Positions 8,170 to 16,347 of a stretch of DNA of 64,000 nucleotides are shown here, piece by piece. This DNA comes from Trichlorobacter thiogenes (GTDB lineage: Bacteria > Desulfobacterota > Desulfuromonadia > Geobacterales > Pseudopelobacteraceae): positions 116,318-180,317 of the forward strand of contig NZ_FUWR01000005.1 in NCBI RefSeq assembly GCF_900167465.1, in the 5' to 3' direction. Below the pieces are notes generated by a model. That model had not been told where the DNA came from. It was given only the letters and a program-made list of their open reading frames with translations, and did not search any database. The position numbers were made by a program, and so were the translations under genes. The first letter of the stretch is position 1. Every line of letters starts with the position of its first letter.

Positions 8170-8726
8170 TACAGCTCCACCGGGGTAACTATCCGCACAC
8201 TGATTTCAACCTGCAGCTCCTGCTTCAGTCCATCCAGAAGCTGCTCCACCGCTTCCGGCTCACAACCATCCGGCAGGGTTGCCTCCAGTAGCATGATATA
8301 AACCGGCTCCTGTTCTGTTCCGGCCAGCTTGGTCTGCAGATCCATAATATTTATCTGGTGTGTTGCCAAGGTATTGGTCACCCGGTAGACAATCCCCGGC
8401 TGATCAGCCCCATAGACGGTGATCTGGCAGATCTCGCCCGATGTTTCCTTGCGATCTTCTTCACCCAACGGCAGATGACGCACCGAAAGGGTCATGGCCA
8501 TCCGCTCACAAACCGGCTTCAACTCTTCAATCAGCAGGGCCTTGGTAAACGGCTTTTTGTGGGAGACAATCAGGATCATGGCGAATTCGCCAGCCAGCAT
8601 GGCGCAGCTGGAATCGGCAATATTGCAGCCCAACTTGTAGAGTGCCTCGGTAACTCCGGCAACAATGCCGGGACGATCAGCACCAACTACTGAAACAGCA
8701 TAATGGGTCAGCTCACGATGGGGCAT
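8169..8726 (-). CDS. Tandem ACT-domain regulator (GcvR-like)
   Basis: A 185-residue protein made of two ACT domains: residues about 6-80 begin YAVSVVGADRPGIVAGVTE, and about 95-180 begin CQITVYGADQPGIVYRVTN. The ADRPGIV/ADQPGIV signatures are the ligand-binding turns. GcvR proteins of this layout repress glycine-cleavage genes by binding GcvA, but no gcv genes are in view, so GcvR-like is only a fold-level name. It is the first gene of the operon leading to def and amrA, with a 128-base divergent gap to the next plus-strand gene. Confidence 0.85.
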   Translation of the reverse strand: MPHRELTHYAVSVVGADRPGIVAGVTEALYKLGCNIADSSCAMLAGEFAMILIVSHKKPFTKALLIEELKPVCERMAMTLSVRHLPLGEEDRKETSGEICQITVYGADQPGIVYRVTNTLATHQINIMDLQTKLAGTEQEPVYIMLLEATLPDGCEPEAVEQLLDGLKQELQVEISVRIVTPVEL

Positions 8727-8854
8727 GGTTTACTCCCGACAGGAATAGTAGTCTGTAATGGTTGGTGCGGACTGGTTACCATTATTACAATTATGCTGCA
8801 ATTGTTTTTGACGATTGACAAACCTGCAGCCCGCTCTTTAGAGTGGGCTTTCCC

Positions 8855-9364
8855 ATGAATAAAGAACAGATAAAACAACGGATGAAGGCAATTCTTGCCC
8901 TGGACAGCCACCCCGGCCATATTGCCGCCGGTTTTGCGGTGGGGGTTTTTATCAGCATTACGCCATTTTTTGGTGTCCACACGCCGTTGGCCATTGCTGC
9001 AGCATTTCTGTTTCGCCTCAACAAGCTAACCACCATTACCGGGGCCTGGGTCAACACCCCGCTGACCGTTGTGCCGGTTCTGGCCGCCAGCTACAAATTT
9101 GGCGAATGGCTACTCAACATTCCGCCTCGACCGTTCCATCTGACTGAACTCAGCTGGACAGCTTTAAAGCCCTATGCCAAGGCTGTGCTGCTGGGCAGTT
9201 CCATCATCGGCCTTGCTGCAGCAGTTCTCTCCTATTTTCTCTGCTACTGGCTGGTGGTACGCTTCCGCCGTAAAGACCCTGGTCTGGCAGAACTGACCCG
9301 TGAATCAATCATCGCCGGTGAAGATCTTGAGTTGGAACCAAAGCAGGTGAAGCATGACCCGTGA
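8855..9364 (+). CDS. DUF2062 membrane protein
   Basis: A 169-residue inner-membrane protein with the DUF2062 core (HPGHIAAGFAVGVFISITPFFGVHT, interrupted here only for brevity as HPGHIAAGFAVG then ISITPFFGVHT) and two or three hydrophobic segments (about 24-45, 50-80 and 117-142). The domain occurs alone or fused to glycosyltransferases; its biochemical role is not established. ATG 8855 is preferred over the in-frame GTG at 8843, which lies inside a hairpin. Neither has a strong ribosome site. The 3' end overlaps the next gene by 11 bases. Confidence 0.85.
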   Translation: MNKEQIKQRMKAILALDSHPGHIAAGFAVGVFISITPFFGVHTPLAIAAAFLFRLNKLTTITGAWVNTPLTVVPVLAASYKFGEWLLNIPPRPFHLTELSWTALKPYAKAVLLGSSIIGLAAAVLSYFLCYWLVVRFRRKDPGLAELTRESIIAGEDLELEPKQVKHDP

Positions 9365-10043
9365 GCGGATTATTGAGCGGGTCCGCAAGCTGTTGGCCCT
9401 TTCAAACAGCAGTAACGAGCATGAAGCAGCCCTGGCTGCGGCCCATGCCCAACGCCTGCTGGCTGAACACAACCTGGCCATGTCAGAGCTGGAGGTTCAG
9501 GAAGAAGGGGCTGGCGAGGCAGAGCTGGTGGTGGCCAAGACCGTTGCCAAATGGCTCTCGTCCCTGTTTGCCACCGTGGCCAATGCCTTTGACTGTTTCC
9601 CAATTGTCACCACAACCCCGGAAAACAGCCGTCTGCGTTTCATCGGGGTAGGAGAAGATCCCGGTGTGGCAGCCTGCACCCTGCAGTTTTTGATCAAGGA
9701 GTTACGTCGGCTGGCCTCAGGCTATCTCAGCAGCCTGGAGCTGCGTGATGACAAACTGCACCCCACTGACCGCCAGAGGGTTCGCACCTCCTATCTGCTG
9801 GGCGGTGTGCATGGCATACGACAGGCCCTGCAGGCCCAGAAGGCCCAGACCCCCACCACCAGCAAGGCGTTGGTGCCGATTAAAGACGCCCTGATCAAGC
9901 AGTACCGGGAAGAGCATATCGGCGAACTGAGAACCCGGCGCAGTCGCAGCTCCACCGTTGTGTCAGAGGCCTTCCATCAAGGCAGACAGGATGGCGCTTC
10001 TCTACGCTTACACCCCACCATGAAAACCCTCCCCAAGGAGTAA
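9354..10043 (+). CDS. DUF2786 domain protein
   Basis: A 229-residue soluble protein. The N-terminal DUF2786 segment (residues about 4-45, with IERVRKLLALSNSSNEHEAA and QRLLAEHNL) is a helical module found in phage and bacterial proteins of unknown function. The middle carries a short conserved-looking beta region (FIGVGEDPGVAACTLQFL), and the C-terminus is basic (LRTRRSRSSTVV). It overlaps the DUF2062 gene and ends 6 bases before uppP, so all are probably one transcript. No function can be assigned from sequence alone. Confidence 0.82.
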   Translation: MTRERIIERVRKLLALSNSSNEHEAALAAAHAQRLLAEHNLAMSELEVQEEGAGEAELVVAKTVAKWLSSLFATVANAFDCFPIVTTTPENSRLRFIGVGEDPGVAACTLQFLIKELRRLASGYLSSLELRDDKLHPTDRQRVRTSYLLGGVHGIRQALQAQKAQTPTTSKALVPIKDALIKQYREEHIGELRTRRSRSSTVVSEAFHQGRQDGASLRLHPTMKTLPKE

Positions 10044-10049
10044 CAATCA

Positions 10050-10868
10050 ATGGACCTGCTGCATGCCGCCCTGCTGGGCCTGATTCAGGGTGCCACCGAA
10101 GTACTGCCGATTAGCAGCTCGGGCCACCTGATCCTGATCCCCCGTCTGCTGGGCTGGGCCGATTCCGGCCTGACCTTTGATGTTGCCCTGCACTTTGGCA
10201 CCTTTCTGGCCATCTTCTTTTACTTCCGCAAGGATGTGGTTACACTGGTACAGGATGGCCTGACCGGCCTGTATCAGCCGGGCGAACAAAAGAAGTTGCG
10301 GCTGCCCTGGATGATTGTGCTGGCCTCGGTTCCGGCAGCGGTGGTTGGTAAGACCCTGGAAGAGCCGATAGAGGCAATCTTTCGCAACAGCCCCTTGATG
10401 ATCGCCCTGATGCTGATCCTGTTCGGACTGGGTTTAGGTCTGTCTGACCGCTACGGCAAACAACTGCGCGATGTAGCCTCCATTACCCTGGGGGGTGCCA
10501 TGCTGGTGGGCTGTTTCCAGTGTCTGGCCCTGATACCGGGAGTTTCCCGCTCCGGCATCACCATCACCGCCGGACTGTTGCTGGGGCTGGCCCGGACCGA
10601 TGCGGCCCGTTTCTCGTTCCTGCTCTCGCTGCCGATTGTGTTTGGCGCTGCACTGTTGAAAGGGATTCATCTGCTGAAGCATGGCATTGAACCGGGTATG
10701 GCCATGCCGATGCTGGTGGGGGTAGCTGTCTCGGCGATTGTCGGCTACATCAGCGTTGCCTTTCTGCTGAAGTTTGTGCAGAGCCGCACCCTCTGGCCCT
10801 TTGTCTGGTACCGGGTTGCAGCTGGAGTCGGGGTTATGGCGCTGTTGGGGGCAGGTCTGATGCCATGA
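10050..10868 (+). CDS. uppP: Undecaprenyl-diphosphatase
   Basis: A 272-residue polytopic membrane enzyme that dephosphorylates undecaprenyl diphosphate, recycling the lipid carrier for peptidoglycan and O-antigen synthesis. The two signature regions are present: EVLPISSSGHLILIP near residues 17-31 and PGVSRSGITITAGLLLGLAR near 168-187. Length is typical of BacA/UppP. An AAGGAG site lies upstream of ATG 10050. The last four bases overlap the radC start (ATGA). Confidence 0.96.
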   Translation: MDLLHAALLGLIQGATEVLPISSSGHLILIPRLLGWADSGLTFDVALHFGTFLAIFFYFRKDVVTLVQDGLTGLYQPGEQKKLRLPWMIVLASVPAAVVGKTLEEPIEAIFRNSPLMIALMLILFGLGLGLSDRYGKQLRDVASITLGGAMLVGCFQCLALIPGVSRSGITITAGLLLGLARTDAARFSFLLSLPIVFGAALLKGIHLLKHGIEPGMAMPMLVGVAVSAIVGYISVAFLLKFVQSRTLWPFVWYRVAAGVGVMALLGAGLMP

Positions 10869-11557
10869 GCAGCAACGCCATCAAAGACTGGCCGGAAGAT
10901 GAGCGGCCACGGGAAAAGCTGCTGAAACGTGGGGCAGCAGCCCTGTCTGATGCAGAATTGCTGGCCCTGGTGCTGCGTACTGGCGATGCAGCTGCAGGCA
11001 AGAGCGCCATTGATCTGGGACGGGAACTGCTGGAACGATGTAACGGCAACCTGCGGGAACTGGCACAGGCTGAACTGAATGAGCTGCAGCAGATCAAGGG
11101 GTTGGGGTTGGCAAAAGCAGCCTCAATCAAAGCTGCCTTTACGTTAGGGAGTCGCTTCCAGGCCCGCAAACTTGAGACACTGGAACGATTTACGGCACCG
11201 GCCCAGGTCTTTGACTTTTTCCACCATGAACTGCGGGATAACCGCAAAGAACTGTTTCTGATCCTGCTGCTGGATGGCAAGAACCGGATCACCCGCAAGG
11301 TACAGATATCAGAAGGCTGCCTGAATCAGTCCATTGTCCACCCGCGGGAGGTCTTTGCCCCGGCAGTGCGGGAATCAGCCGCTGCCGTAATCTTCATCCA
11401 CAACCACCCCTCCGGCGACCCGGCCCCCAGCCGGGAGGACCGCGAGATCACCCGCCGCCTGAAAGAGGGCGGCGAGATCTTGGGGATCAAGGTACTGGAT
11501 CATATCATTATCGGGGATGGCAGCTACTTCAGCTTTGTGGAATCAGGACTGCTCTAA
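10865..11557 (+). CDS. radC: RadC family JAB/MPN-domain protein
   Basis: A 230-residue protein. The N-terminal helix-hairpin-helix part (about 20-100, LLALVLRTGDA and LQQIKGLGLAKA) is followed by a JAB/MPN domain with the metal-binding motif His179-x-His181 ... Ser189-x-x-Asp192 (HNHPSGDPAPSRED) and upstream Glu in VQISEGCLN. Despite the name, a direct role in DNA repair is disputed for this family. It is coupled to uppP by a 4-base overlap. Its 3' end overlaps the convergent selenoprotein-like gene by 15 bases. Confidence 0.95.
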   Translation: MSSNAIKDWPEDERPREKLLKRGAAALSDAELLALVLRTGDAAAGKSAIDLGRELLERCNGNLRELAQAELNELQQIKGLGLAKAASIKAAFTLGSRFQARKLETLERFTAPAQVFDFFHHELRDNRKELFLILLLDGKNRITRKVQISEGCLNQSIVHPREVFAPAVRESAAAVIFIHNHPSGDPAPSREDREITRRLKEGGEILGIKVLDHIIIGDGSYFSFVESGLL

Positions 11558-11800
11558 CTCCCCCATCAGTTCCAGTGCAAAATTCTTGGCCCTGCCAGCC
11601 GGAGCGATCACCCCGTAGGCCATGGCTTCCTTCAGTTCGGCGCTCCCGGCGCCGGCTTCCTTCGCCAGGGCGAAGTGTTTCTTTAGTCAGGTGGGGCACC
11701 CAACCGCCACGGCACAGCCGACCCGGATCAGTTCGCGGGTCTTGCTGTCCAGCACCTCTTCATACTCAAAATCAGCAAACAGTTTTCTTCTGATCTTCAT
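11543..11800 (-). CDS. AhpD-like carboxymuconolactone decarboxylase family selenoprotein (in-frame TGA = Sec38)
   Basis: Read from ATG 11800 the frame encodes 85 residues if the TGA at 11687-11689 is decoded. Residues 1-37 end VGCAVAVGCPT, then TGA, then LKKHFALAKEAGAGS and IAPAGRAKNFALEL, the standard helical core of the CMD/AhpD family. AhpD-type proteins have a redox CxxC here, so TGA sits exactly where the second Cys belongs (Cys35-Pro-Thr-Sec38). The frame is intact on both sides and a candidate SECIS hairpin follows. A GGAGGG ribosome site precedes the ATG, 2 bases after the hemY stop. The likely role is disulfide or peroxide chemistry. Ordinary gene callers would split or drop it. selA/B/C/D are not in the window, so decoding is inferred. 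Confidence 0.88.
11652..11675 (-). promoter_or_regulatory. Candidate bacterial SECIS element
   Basis: Immediately 3' of the in-frame TGA (11687-11689) the transcript can fold two ways. One is a perfect 6-7 bp stem, CUUCGC/GCGAAG, starting 11 bases after UGA, the same distance as in E. coli fdhF. The other is CUGGC/GCCGG closing a 7-base loop that begins with G, 23 bases after UGA. The second meets the usual bacterial SECIS description (apical loop opening with G, 16-37 bases downstream). I judged this by eye; no folding energy was calculated. Confidence 0.6.
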
Positions 11801-11802
11801 GA

Positions 11803-13203
11803 TTACCCTCCAAGAAACGCCAGTGCCTTATCAACGGTGGCCTGTGAGGCAGCCACACAGTCGTTCAAGCCCACCCCTTTAAAGGCGTTGCCGGTCAGCA
11901 GTAGGCCAGGCAGACTGGACAAGCGTCCTTCAATCGCCTCCAACCGCTTGCCATGTCCCACGGTGTATTGGGGGATCGCCTGTTGATGGCGGATGATTCG
12001 ACTGAAACAGGGGGGCTGGCTGATCCCCATGGCAACCTGCAGGTCATCCCGTACCCGCTGCAGCAGTTCAGACTCTGGCAGTTCCATCAGTTCCGGCTTG
12101 CAGGCACCACCGGCCATGCTGCGCAAAAGCGCCATGCCGTCCGGTGCCCGTTGTTCAAACATGCTGGAATCCCAGAGGGTGCCCAACACGGTACGTCCTT
12201 CTTCCTTGGGCACCAGATAGCCAAAACCATCCAGCGGATGTCCCAAACCTTCGGTTTTGAAACCACAGCAGACCACATTCAGGGTGGAATAGAGGATCTG
12301 GCGTAAGGTATCAACCAGGCTGGCATCAACCCCTTCCAACATGTTGGCAGCAGCAAAGGCCGGCGCTGCCGAGATAACCAGATCTGCCTGCAGGGTTTCG
12401 CCAGCCATGGTTCTGACCTCCCAGCCGTCGCCCAGTCTGTTAACCGAAGCAACCGCAACCCCGGTCCTGACCCGCTTCCCCAGTTGACTAGCCAGGGTAT
12501 CAGTCAGAAACTGAATCCCCTCTTTAAATGAGGTCAGGGTGCCGCCCGGTCCGGCAGCAGAACTGCTGATCTTGCCTTCCTTGCGCTCCTGCTTCTTTTT
12601 CTTTGCCAGGGCCAGCATGGCCACAAACAGGCCGCCGTATTCCCGCTCCAACTCAGCAATGCGGGGAAAGCAGGAGACCAGCGACATGGTTTCGGGGTCA
12701 CCGGCAAAGATGCCGGAGGCCATCGGCGCAATCAGCTTCTGCAGCGCCTCTGCCCCCAGACGACGGCGGCCAAAGGCAGCCAGGCTTTCGTCTGTGCCCG
12801 GCGGATTGGCCGCAAACGGCTCCCCCAGCAACCTGAATTTACCCGGCCAGGACAACAGGCGGCTCTTCAGGAACGAAGGGCCGTTTTCCGGCAGCCGGTG
12901 CAGTTCTCCACCGGTGAAGATATAGCGTTTGCGGGCATTATCATTACTGCGGTGCAGACGATCGGTTATCCCCAAGGCAGCACACAGCTCCAGGGTCTGG
13001 GGCTTGCTGTCCAGAAAACCGTTGGGGCCCCATTCACACAGAAACCCCTCTTCACGGACCGATTTAATCTTGCCACCAGGCTGTTGTTCCTGCTCAAACA
13101 GGCAGAGATCAAGACTTATCCCTGCTTCTCTGGCCCGCTTGTCCAGCAGCCATGCGGTTGAAAGTCCGGATATGCCACCGCCAATCACCAGCACCTTTTT
13201 CAT
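11803..13203 (-). CDS. hemG: Protoporphyrinogen/coproporphyrinogen oxidase (HemY/HemG type)
   Basis: A 466-residue FAD enzyme of the oxygen-type HemY family, acting at the end of heme synthesis. The N-terminal dinucleotide site is VLVIGGGISGLSTAWLL, the FAD-contacting region includes FEQEQQPGGKI, and the C-terminus has the family's LLLTGNAFKGVGLNDCVA. Length is normal. It stands away from the hemA-C-D operon at 23-27 kb. A good sigma70-like promoter lies 30 bases upstream, and the small AhpD-like selenoprotein gene follows after 2 bases, so the two are probably cotranscribed. Whether the substrate is coproporphyrinogen or protoporphyrinogen cannot be told by eye. Confidence 0.93.
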   Translation of the reverse strand: MKKVLVIGGGISGLSTAWLLDKRAREAGISLDLCLFEQEQQPGGKIKSVREEGFLCEWGPNGFLDSKPQTLELCAALGITDRLHRSNDNARKRYIFTGGELHRLPENGPSFLKSRLLSWPGKFRLLGEPFAANPPGTDESLAAFGRRRLGAEALQKLIAPMASGIFAGDPETMSLVSCFPRIAELEREYGGLFVAMLALAKKKKQERKEGKISSSAAGPGGTLTSFKEGIQFLTDTLASQLGKRVRTGVAVASVNRLGDGWEVRTMAGETLQADLVISAAPAFAAANMLEGVDASLVDTLRQILYSTLNVVCCGFKTEGLGHPLDGFGYLVPKEEGRTVLGTLWDSSMFEQRAPDGMALLRSMAGGACKPELMELPESELLQRVRDDLQVAMGISQPPCFSRIIRHQQAIPQYTVGHGKRLEAIEGRLSSLPGLLLTGNAFKGVGLNDCVAASQATVDKALAFLGG

Positions 13204-13232
13204 GGTAGTCCTCTCATACTGTGGTGCTAAAG

Positions 13233-13261
13233 ATAGTACGGTGGCCCCACAGGACTGTCAA
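13233..13261 (-). promoter_or_regulatory. Sigma70-like promoter of hemY
   Basis: On the minus strand the sequence TTGACA, 17 bases, TACTAT lies just upstream of the hemY start at 13203. The -35 is perfect and the -10 matches at five of six positions. Its -35 forms one arm of a palindrome whose other arm is the -35 of the divergent dnaJ-type promoter. Confidence 0.7.
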
Positions 13262-13267
13262 GCAACG

Positions 13268-13296
13268 TTGACAGTTGGGCAAAACCTGCCTAAATT
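13268..13296 (+). promoter_or_regulatory. Sigma70-like promoter of the DnaJ-type gene
   Basis: TTGACA, 17 bases, TAAATT, lying 34 bases before the ATG at 13330. The -35 is perfect; the -10 matches four of six. I saw no clear heat-shock sigma32 or CIRCE element in this gap. Confidence 0.55.
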
Positions 13297-13329
13297 GTTA
13301 TACGAATTGGATGAAAGGAGTACCAAACA

Positions 13330-14226
13330 ATGGCACAGAAAGATTACTACGAGGCGCTGGGTGTTGCCAAAGACGCCTCAGCTGACGATATCAAAAAGGC
13401 ATTCCGCAAACTGGCGGTCAAATACCACCCGGACCGTAACCAGGGCGACACAGCGGCAGAGGAGAAGTTTAAGGAGATCAACGAGGCCTACGCCGTCCTC
13501 TCTGACCCGGAGAAGCGCAAAAAATACGATACCTTTGGATCATCAGATTTCCACCAGCAGTACAGCCAGGAGGATATCTTCCGCAACTTTGACTTCTCCG
13601 GCACCTTCAAGGATATGGGGATGGGCGGTGGTGAGGATATCTTCTCACGCCTGTTCGGCGGTGCCTTTGGTCGCGGCGGTGGCCGGGGCTTTGGCAGGGC
13701 TCCCCGCCAGGGGGGTGATCTGTCCCTGGCCGTTGATCTCGGGTTCCGTGATGCTGCCACCGGCGGTGAACGTCTGGTGGCCTTCCGCCGCAACGGGCAA
13801 CGGGAAGAGCTGAAGGTAAAGATTCCGGCCGGGGTTGATAATGGCAGCAGGATCAGGATTGCCGGTAAGGGAAGTGACGGAGAAAATGGCGGTCCCAATG
13901 GCGATCTCTATCTTGAGATCCGGGTTGCCAATGATCCGGTCTTTACCCGTGACGGTGGCGACCTGTTTGTGGAGCGGACCATCCGCTTCAGCGAGGCCTG
14001 TCTGGGGGTCAGCCTTGAGGTGCCGACCCTTGAAGAACTAAAACGGATCAAGGTACCGGCAGGTATCCAGCCCGGCACGAAGATCCGCCTGAAGGGCTGC
14101 GGCATCAAAGCGCTTGGCTCCAATGCCAAGGGAGATCTGTACGTGAAGATTAGTGTGCATGTGCCGGAAGGGTTGAACAGCAGCCAGAAAAAGCTGGTGG
14201 AAGAGCTGGCCAAGGCAGGCCTGTAA
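13330..14226 (+). CDS. DnaJ-type co-chaperone without zinc finger (CbpA-like)
   Basis: A 298-residue J-domain protein. The J domain spans residues 1-70 with the HPD motif in KYHPDRN, which stimulates the ATPase of DnaK. A Gly/Phe/Arg-rich linker follows (about 85-125, [10 protein letters not shown]), then two C-terminal beta domains (about 127-290). The four CxxCxGxG zinc repeats of true DnaJ are missing, which makes this the CbpA/DjlA-II type. No chaperone-modulator cbpM gene is adjacent. An AAAGGAG site precedes ATG 13330. A promoter with a perfect -35 is shared back to back with hemY. Confidence 0.93.
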   Translation: MAQKDYYEALGVAKDASADDIKKAFRKLAVKYHPDRNQGDTAAEEKFKEINEAYAVLSDPEKRKKYDTFGSSDFHQQYSQEDIFRNFDFSGTFKDMGMGGGEDIFSRLFGGAFGRGGGRGFGRAPRQGGDLSLAVDLGFRDAATGGERLVAFRRNGQREELKVKIPAGVDNGSRIRIAGKGSDGENGGPNGDLYLEIRVANDPVFTRDGGDLFVERTIRFSEACLGVSLEVPTLEELKRIKVPAGIQPGTKIRLKGCGIKALGSNAKGDLYVKISVHVPEGLNSSQKKLVEELAKAGL

Positions 14227-14243
14227 GACCCAACAATGTTTTA

Positions 14244-14273
14244 TTGCAGTTTTGTCCACTGATTTTGTATAAT
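14244..14273 (+). promoter_or_regulatory. Candidate sigma70 promoter
   Basis: TTGCAG, 18 bases, TATAAT, 30 bases before the ATG of the HExxH protein. The -10 is perfect and the -35 is moderate (TTG retained). It separates that gene from the DnaJ-type gene. Confidence 0.55.
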
Positions 14274-14303
14274 TTGAATAAGACAGCATATTTCTAAAAC
14301 GGA

Positions 14304-15188
14304 ATGGCGGTCATGGAACCCCTGGGTAGCATCACCAACAGTGATTACACAACCGTAACGCAAACAGGCAGCTCTGGAAAAACGGATGAACGTCAGGCCG
14401 CTTCCAGAGCTGAGCAAACCACTACAGCTACGACCGCTTCAGGCATCAAACTTCCAGAAGATACCGTTACCCTTTCTGGCAAACAGCCTGACACAAAGAC
14501 TGACCCGAAATCGGCAGAGAAAACCTCTGACTCCCCAGAGGCTGACCAGTCAGAAGCCAAGCCGGGTGAAAAAACCACCGCCACCGGCCAAAGCGTTGAA
14601 GATCCGGCCATTCAGGCCCAAATTGCCAAGCTGAAACAGACCGAAGAGAAGGTCAAGGCCCATGAGGCGGCCCACAAGGCAGTGGGTGGCAATCTGGCCA
14701 GCTCGGCCTCCTACAGTTATACCCGTGGACCGGATGGCCAAAGCTATATCACCGGCGGTGAAGTGCAGATTGATATGTCTGATGGCCGCACCCCGCAGGA
14801 GACCATCTCCCGCATGCAGCAGGTGATCCGGGCAGCACTGGCCCCCTCTGATCCATCCGGCCAGGACCGTGCTGTTGCTGCTGCAGCTGCCAGCCGGATG
14901 GCAGAGGCACAGCAGCAAAAACTGCAGACTGACAGCCCAACTGGCGGACAAGATCCCGCCCAGCCGGTTGATCCCGCTCAAGAGGCGATTGACACGGCCC
15001 TTAATCCAGAAAAATCCGGTGAGAACAACGCCCAATCCGGTTCCAAAGCAACCGACGCCCAGATAAAGAGCGCCTATGGCAATCCTGCGGTCCAAGGCCC
15101 TGACTCTTCTTCATCAAACGCAACCGGTTTCAGTCAACCAGACCGTTCTGTACGCGACATCCCGTCGCTGATCTCCTCCTTTGCCTGA
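14304..15188 (+). CDS. Putative metalloprotease, SprA-related (CJM1_0395 family)
   Basis: A 294-residue protein with a long low-complexity Ser/Thr/Lys/Glu-rich head (1-105) and a compact domain at about 105-200. That domain carries His120-Glu-Ala-Ala-His124 (HEAAH), a zinc-peptidase HExxH pattern, followed by ASYSYTRGPDGQSYITGGE. This arrangement is that of the SprA-related putative metalloprotease family. The C-terminal third is again low complexity, rich in Ala, Gln and Ser. No signal peptide is visible. Proteolytic activity is inferred from the motif. A second in-frame ATG lies at codon 4. Confidence 0.8.
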   Translation: MAVMEPLGSITNSDYTTVTQTGSSGKTDERQAASRAEQTTTATTASGIKLPEDTVTLSGKQPDTKTDPKSAEKTSDSPEADQSEAKPGEKTTATGQSVEDPAIQAQIAKLKQTEEKVKAHEAAHKAVGGNLASSASYSYTRGPDGQSYITGGEVQIDMSDGRTPQETISRMQQVIRAALAPSDPSGQDRAVAAAAASRMAEAQQQKLQTDSPTGGQDPAQPVDPAQEAIDTALNPEKSGENNAQSGSKATDAQIKSAYGNPAVQGPDSSSSNATGFSQPDRSVRDIPSLISSFA

Positions 15189-15195
15189 GCCGCCT

Positions 15196-16347
15196 GTGTC
15201 CCGTACTGCCCTGGTTTACTCATCCCGTTTTGAACAGTTCAGCTATGGTAGTCACCACCCGTTCCAGTTGCATCGTTACGGCCTGGCACTGGAACTGCTG
15301 GAGGCCTATGGTCTGCTTGACCTGCCCGGCATGGAGCGCCGTGATTGCAGTCCGGTGACTGACGAACAGATCCTGACCTTTCATAGCCCGGCCTACCTGC
15401 AACGACTGAAGGAGTTCAGCGCCTCGGATGAACCGCGGGCTGATTTCATGTTTGGCCTGGGGGATGCCGATTGTCCGGTCTTTAAAGGGCTGTACGACTA
15501 TGCTGCCCTGGGTGCAGGCGCCACCCTGGAGGCCTGCCGCCTGATTGAGGAGGAACGTTTTGACAGTGTACTGTCGCTGGCTGGTGGCTGGCACCATGGC
15601 CACCGTGCAAAGGCATCCGGGTTCTGCTACTTAAATGATGCGGTAATCGCCATCAATTGGCTGCGGGAGCGGGGCCGCAGGGTGGCCTACCTTGATCTGG
15701 ATGCCCACCATGGTGACGGTATGCAGGAGGGGTTTTACGCTGATGATCAGGTGCTGACGATCTCGCTGCATGAAAGCGGGGTCTACTTCTTTCCCGGCAC
15801 CGGGTTTGAGGATGAGATCGGCACCGGTTGCGGGCGGGGCTACACGGTGAACCTGCCACTGCTGGCCCACACCGATGATCCGCTCTACATGCGGGCCTTT
15901 GATGAGGTGGTCTATCCCCTGCTGGCGGCCTTTAACCCAGATATCATCGTGGCCCAGATCGGTGCAGATGCCTTCCGCACCGACCCCCTGACCCGGCTGG
16001 AGCTTACCACCCACAGCTATGCCTACATTATGCGCAAGCTGCAGGCCTTGAAGATCCCCTGGGTGGCACTGGGGGGTGGCGGCTACGACCTGATGAACAC
16101 GGCCCGGGCCTGGACCATTGCCTGGGGCGCCATGAATAAGGTGGCACTGCCACCACGGCTGCCGGCTACTTTTGTAAAAAAGATCCAACAGCAGGGTTAC
16201 CCCCACACCATGCTGCTGGATGCCCTGCACTGGGCAGATGAACATGATCGCGGCCTGGCCCTGGATGCCCTGGAACGCAGTATCAGCACCATCAAAAAGC
16301 AGGTCTTCCCGGTCATTATCGGCGGGGATCTGGCGGAGCTGCTCTGA
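15196..16347 (+). CDS. Histone deacetylase family (AcuC-like) amidohydrolase
   Basis: A 383-residue zinc hydrolase of the arginase/deacetylase fold. Motifs include GGWHHGHRAKASGFCYLND (active-site His pair), YLDLDAHHGDGMQEGFY (zinc-binding Asp-His) and the later QIGADAF and GGGGYD loops. Such bacterial enzymes deacetylate proteins (AcuC on acetyl-CoA synthetase) or small acetyl-polyamines. The start is uncertain: GTG 15196 is chosen, but TTG 15181, overlapping the previous stop, is also possible; neither has a good ribosome site. The TGA stop shares a base with the next ATG. No acetyl-CoA synthetase gene is in view. Confidence 0.9.
   Translation: MSRTALVYSSRFEQFSYGSHHPFQLHRYGLALELLEAYGLLDLPGMERRDCSPVTDEQILTFHSPAYLQRLKEFSASDEPRADFMFGLGDADCPVFKGLYDYAALGAGATLEACRLIEEERFDSVLSLAGGWHHGHRAKASGFCYLNDAVIAINWLRERGRRVAYLDLDAHHGDGMQEGFYADDQVLTISLHESGVYFFPGTGFEDEIGTGCGRGYTVNLPLLAHTDDPLYMRAFDEVVYPLLAAFNPDIIVAQIGADAFRTDPLTRLELTTHSYAYIMRKLQALKIPWVALGGGGYDLMNTARAWTIAWGAMNKVALPPRLPATFVKKIQQQGYPHTMLLDALHWADEHDRGLALDALERSISTIKKQVFPVIIGGDLAELL

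Noticed and set aside
8829..8852. A hairpin (GCCCGCTC, TTTA, GAGTGGGC) upstream of the DUF2062 gene as a terminator.
   Set aside because: There is no T-run on either side, and it lies between divergent genes, where a terminator is not expected. It may affect the start choice only.
11687..11689. The TGA in the AhpD-like gene as an ordinary nonsense mutation (pseudogene).
   Set aside because: The frame continues with a full, well-conserved-looking family sequence, and the TGA falls exactly on a redox Cys position with a hairpin after it. A chance stop would be unlikely to fit all of these.
13255..13274. The palindrome between hemY and the DnaJ-type gene as a repressor operator.
   Set aside because: It is fully accounted for by two divergent -35 boxes at correct distance from -10 boxes; an operator role is possible but not needed.
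12929..13813. A long plus-strand open frame antisense to hemY and running into the DnaJ-type gene.
   Set aside because: It lies opposite or out of frame with two well-supported genes and has the low-complexity Arg/Ser/Pro composition of a GC-rich shadow frame.
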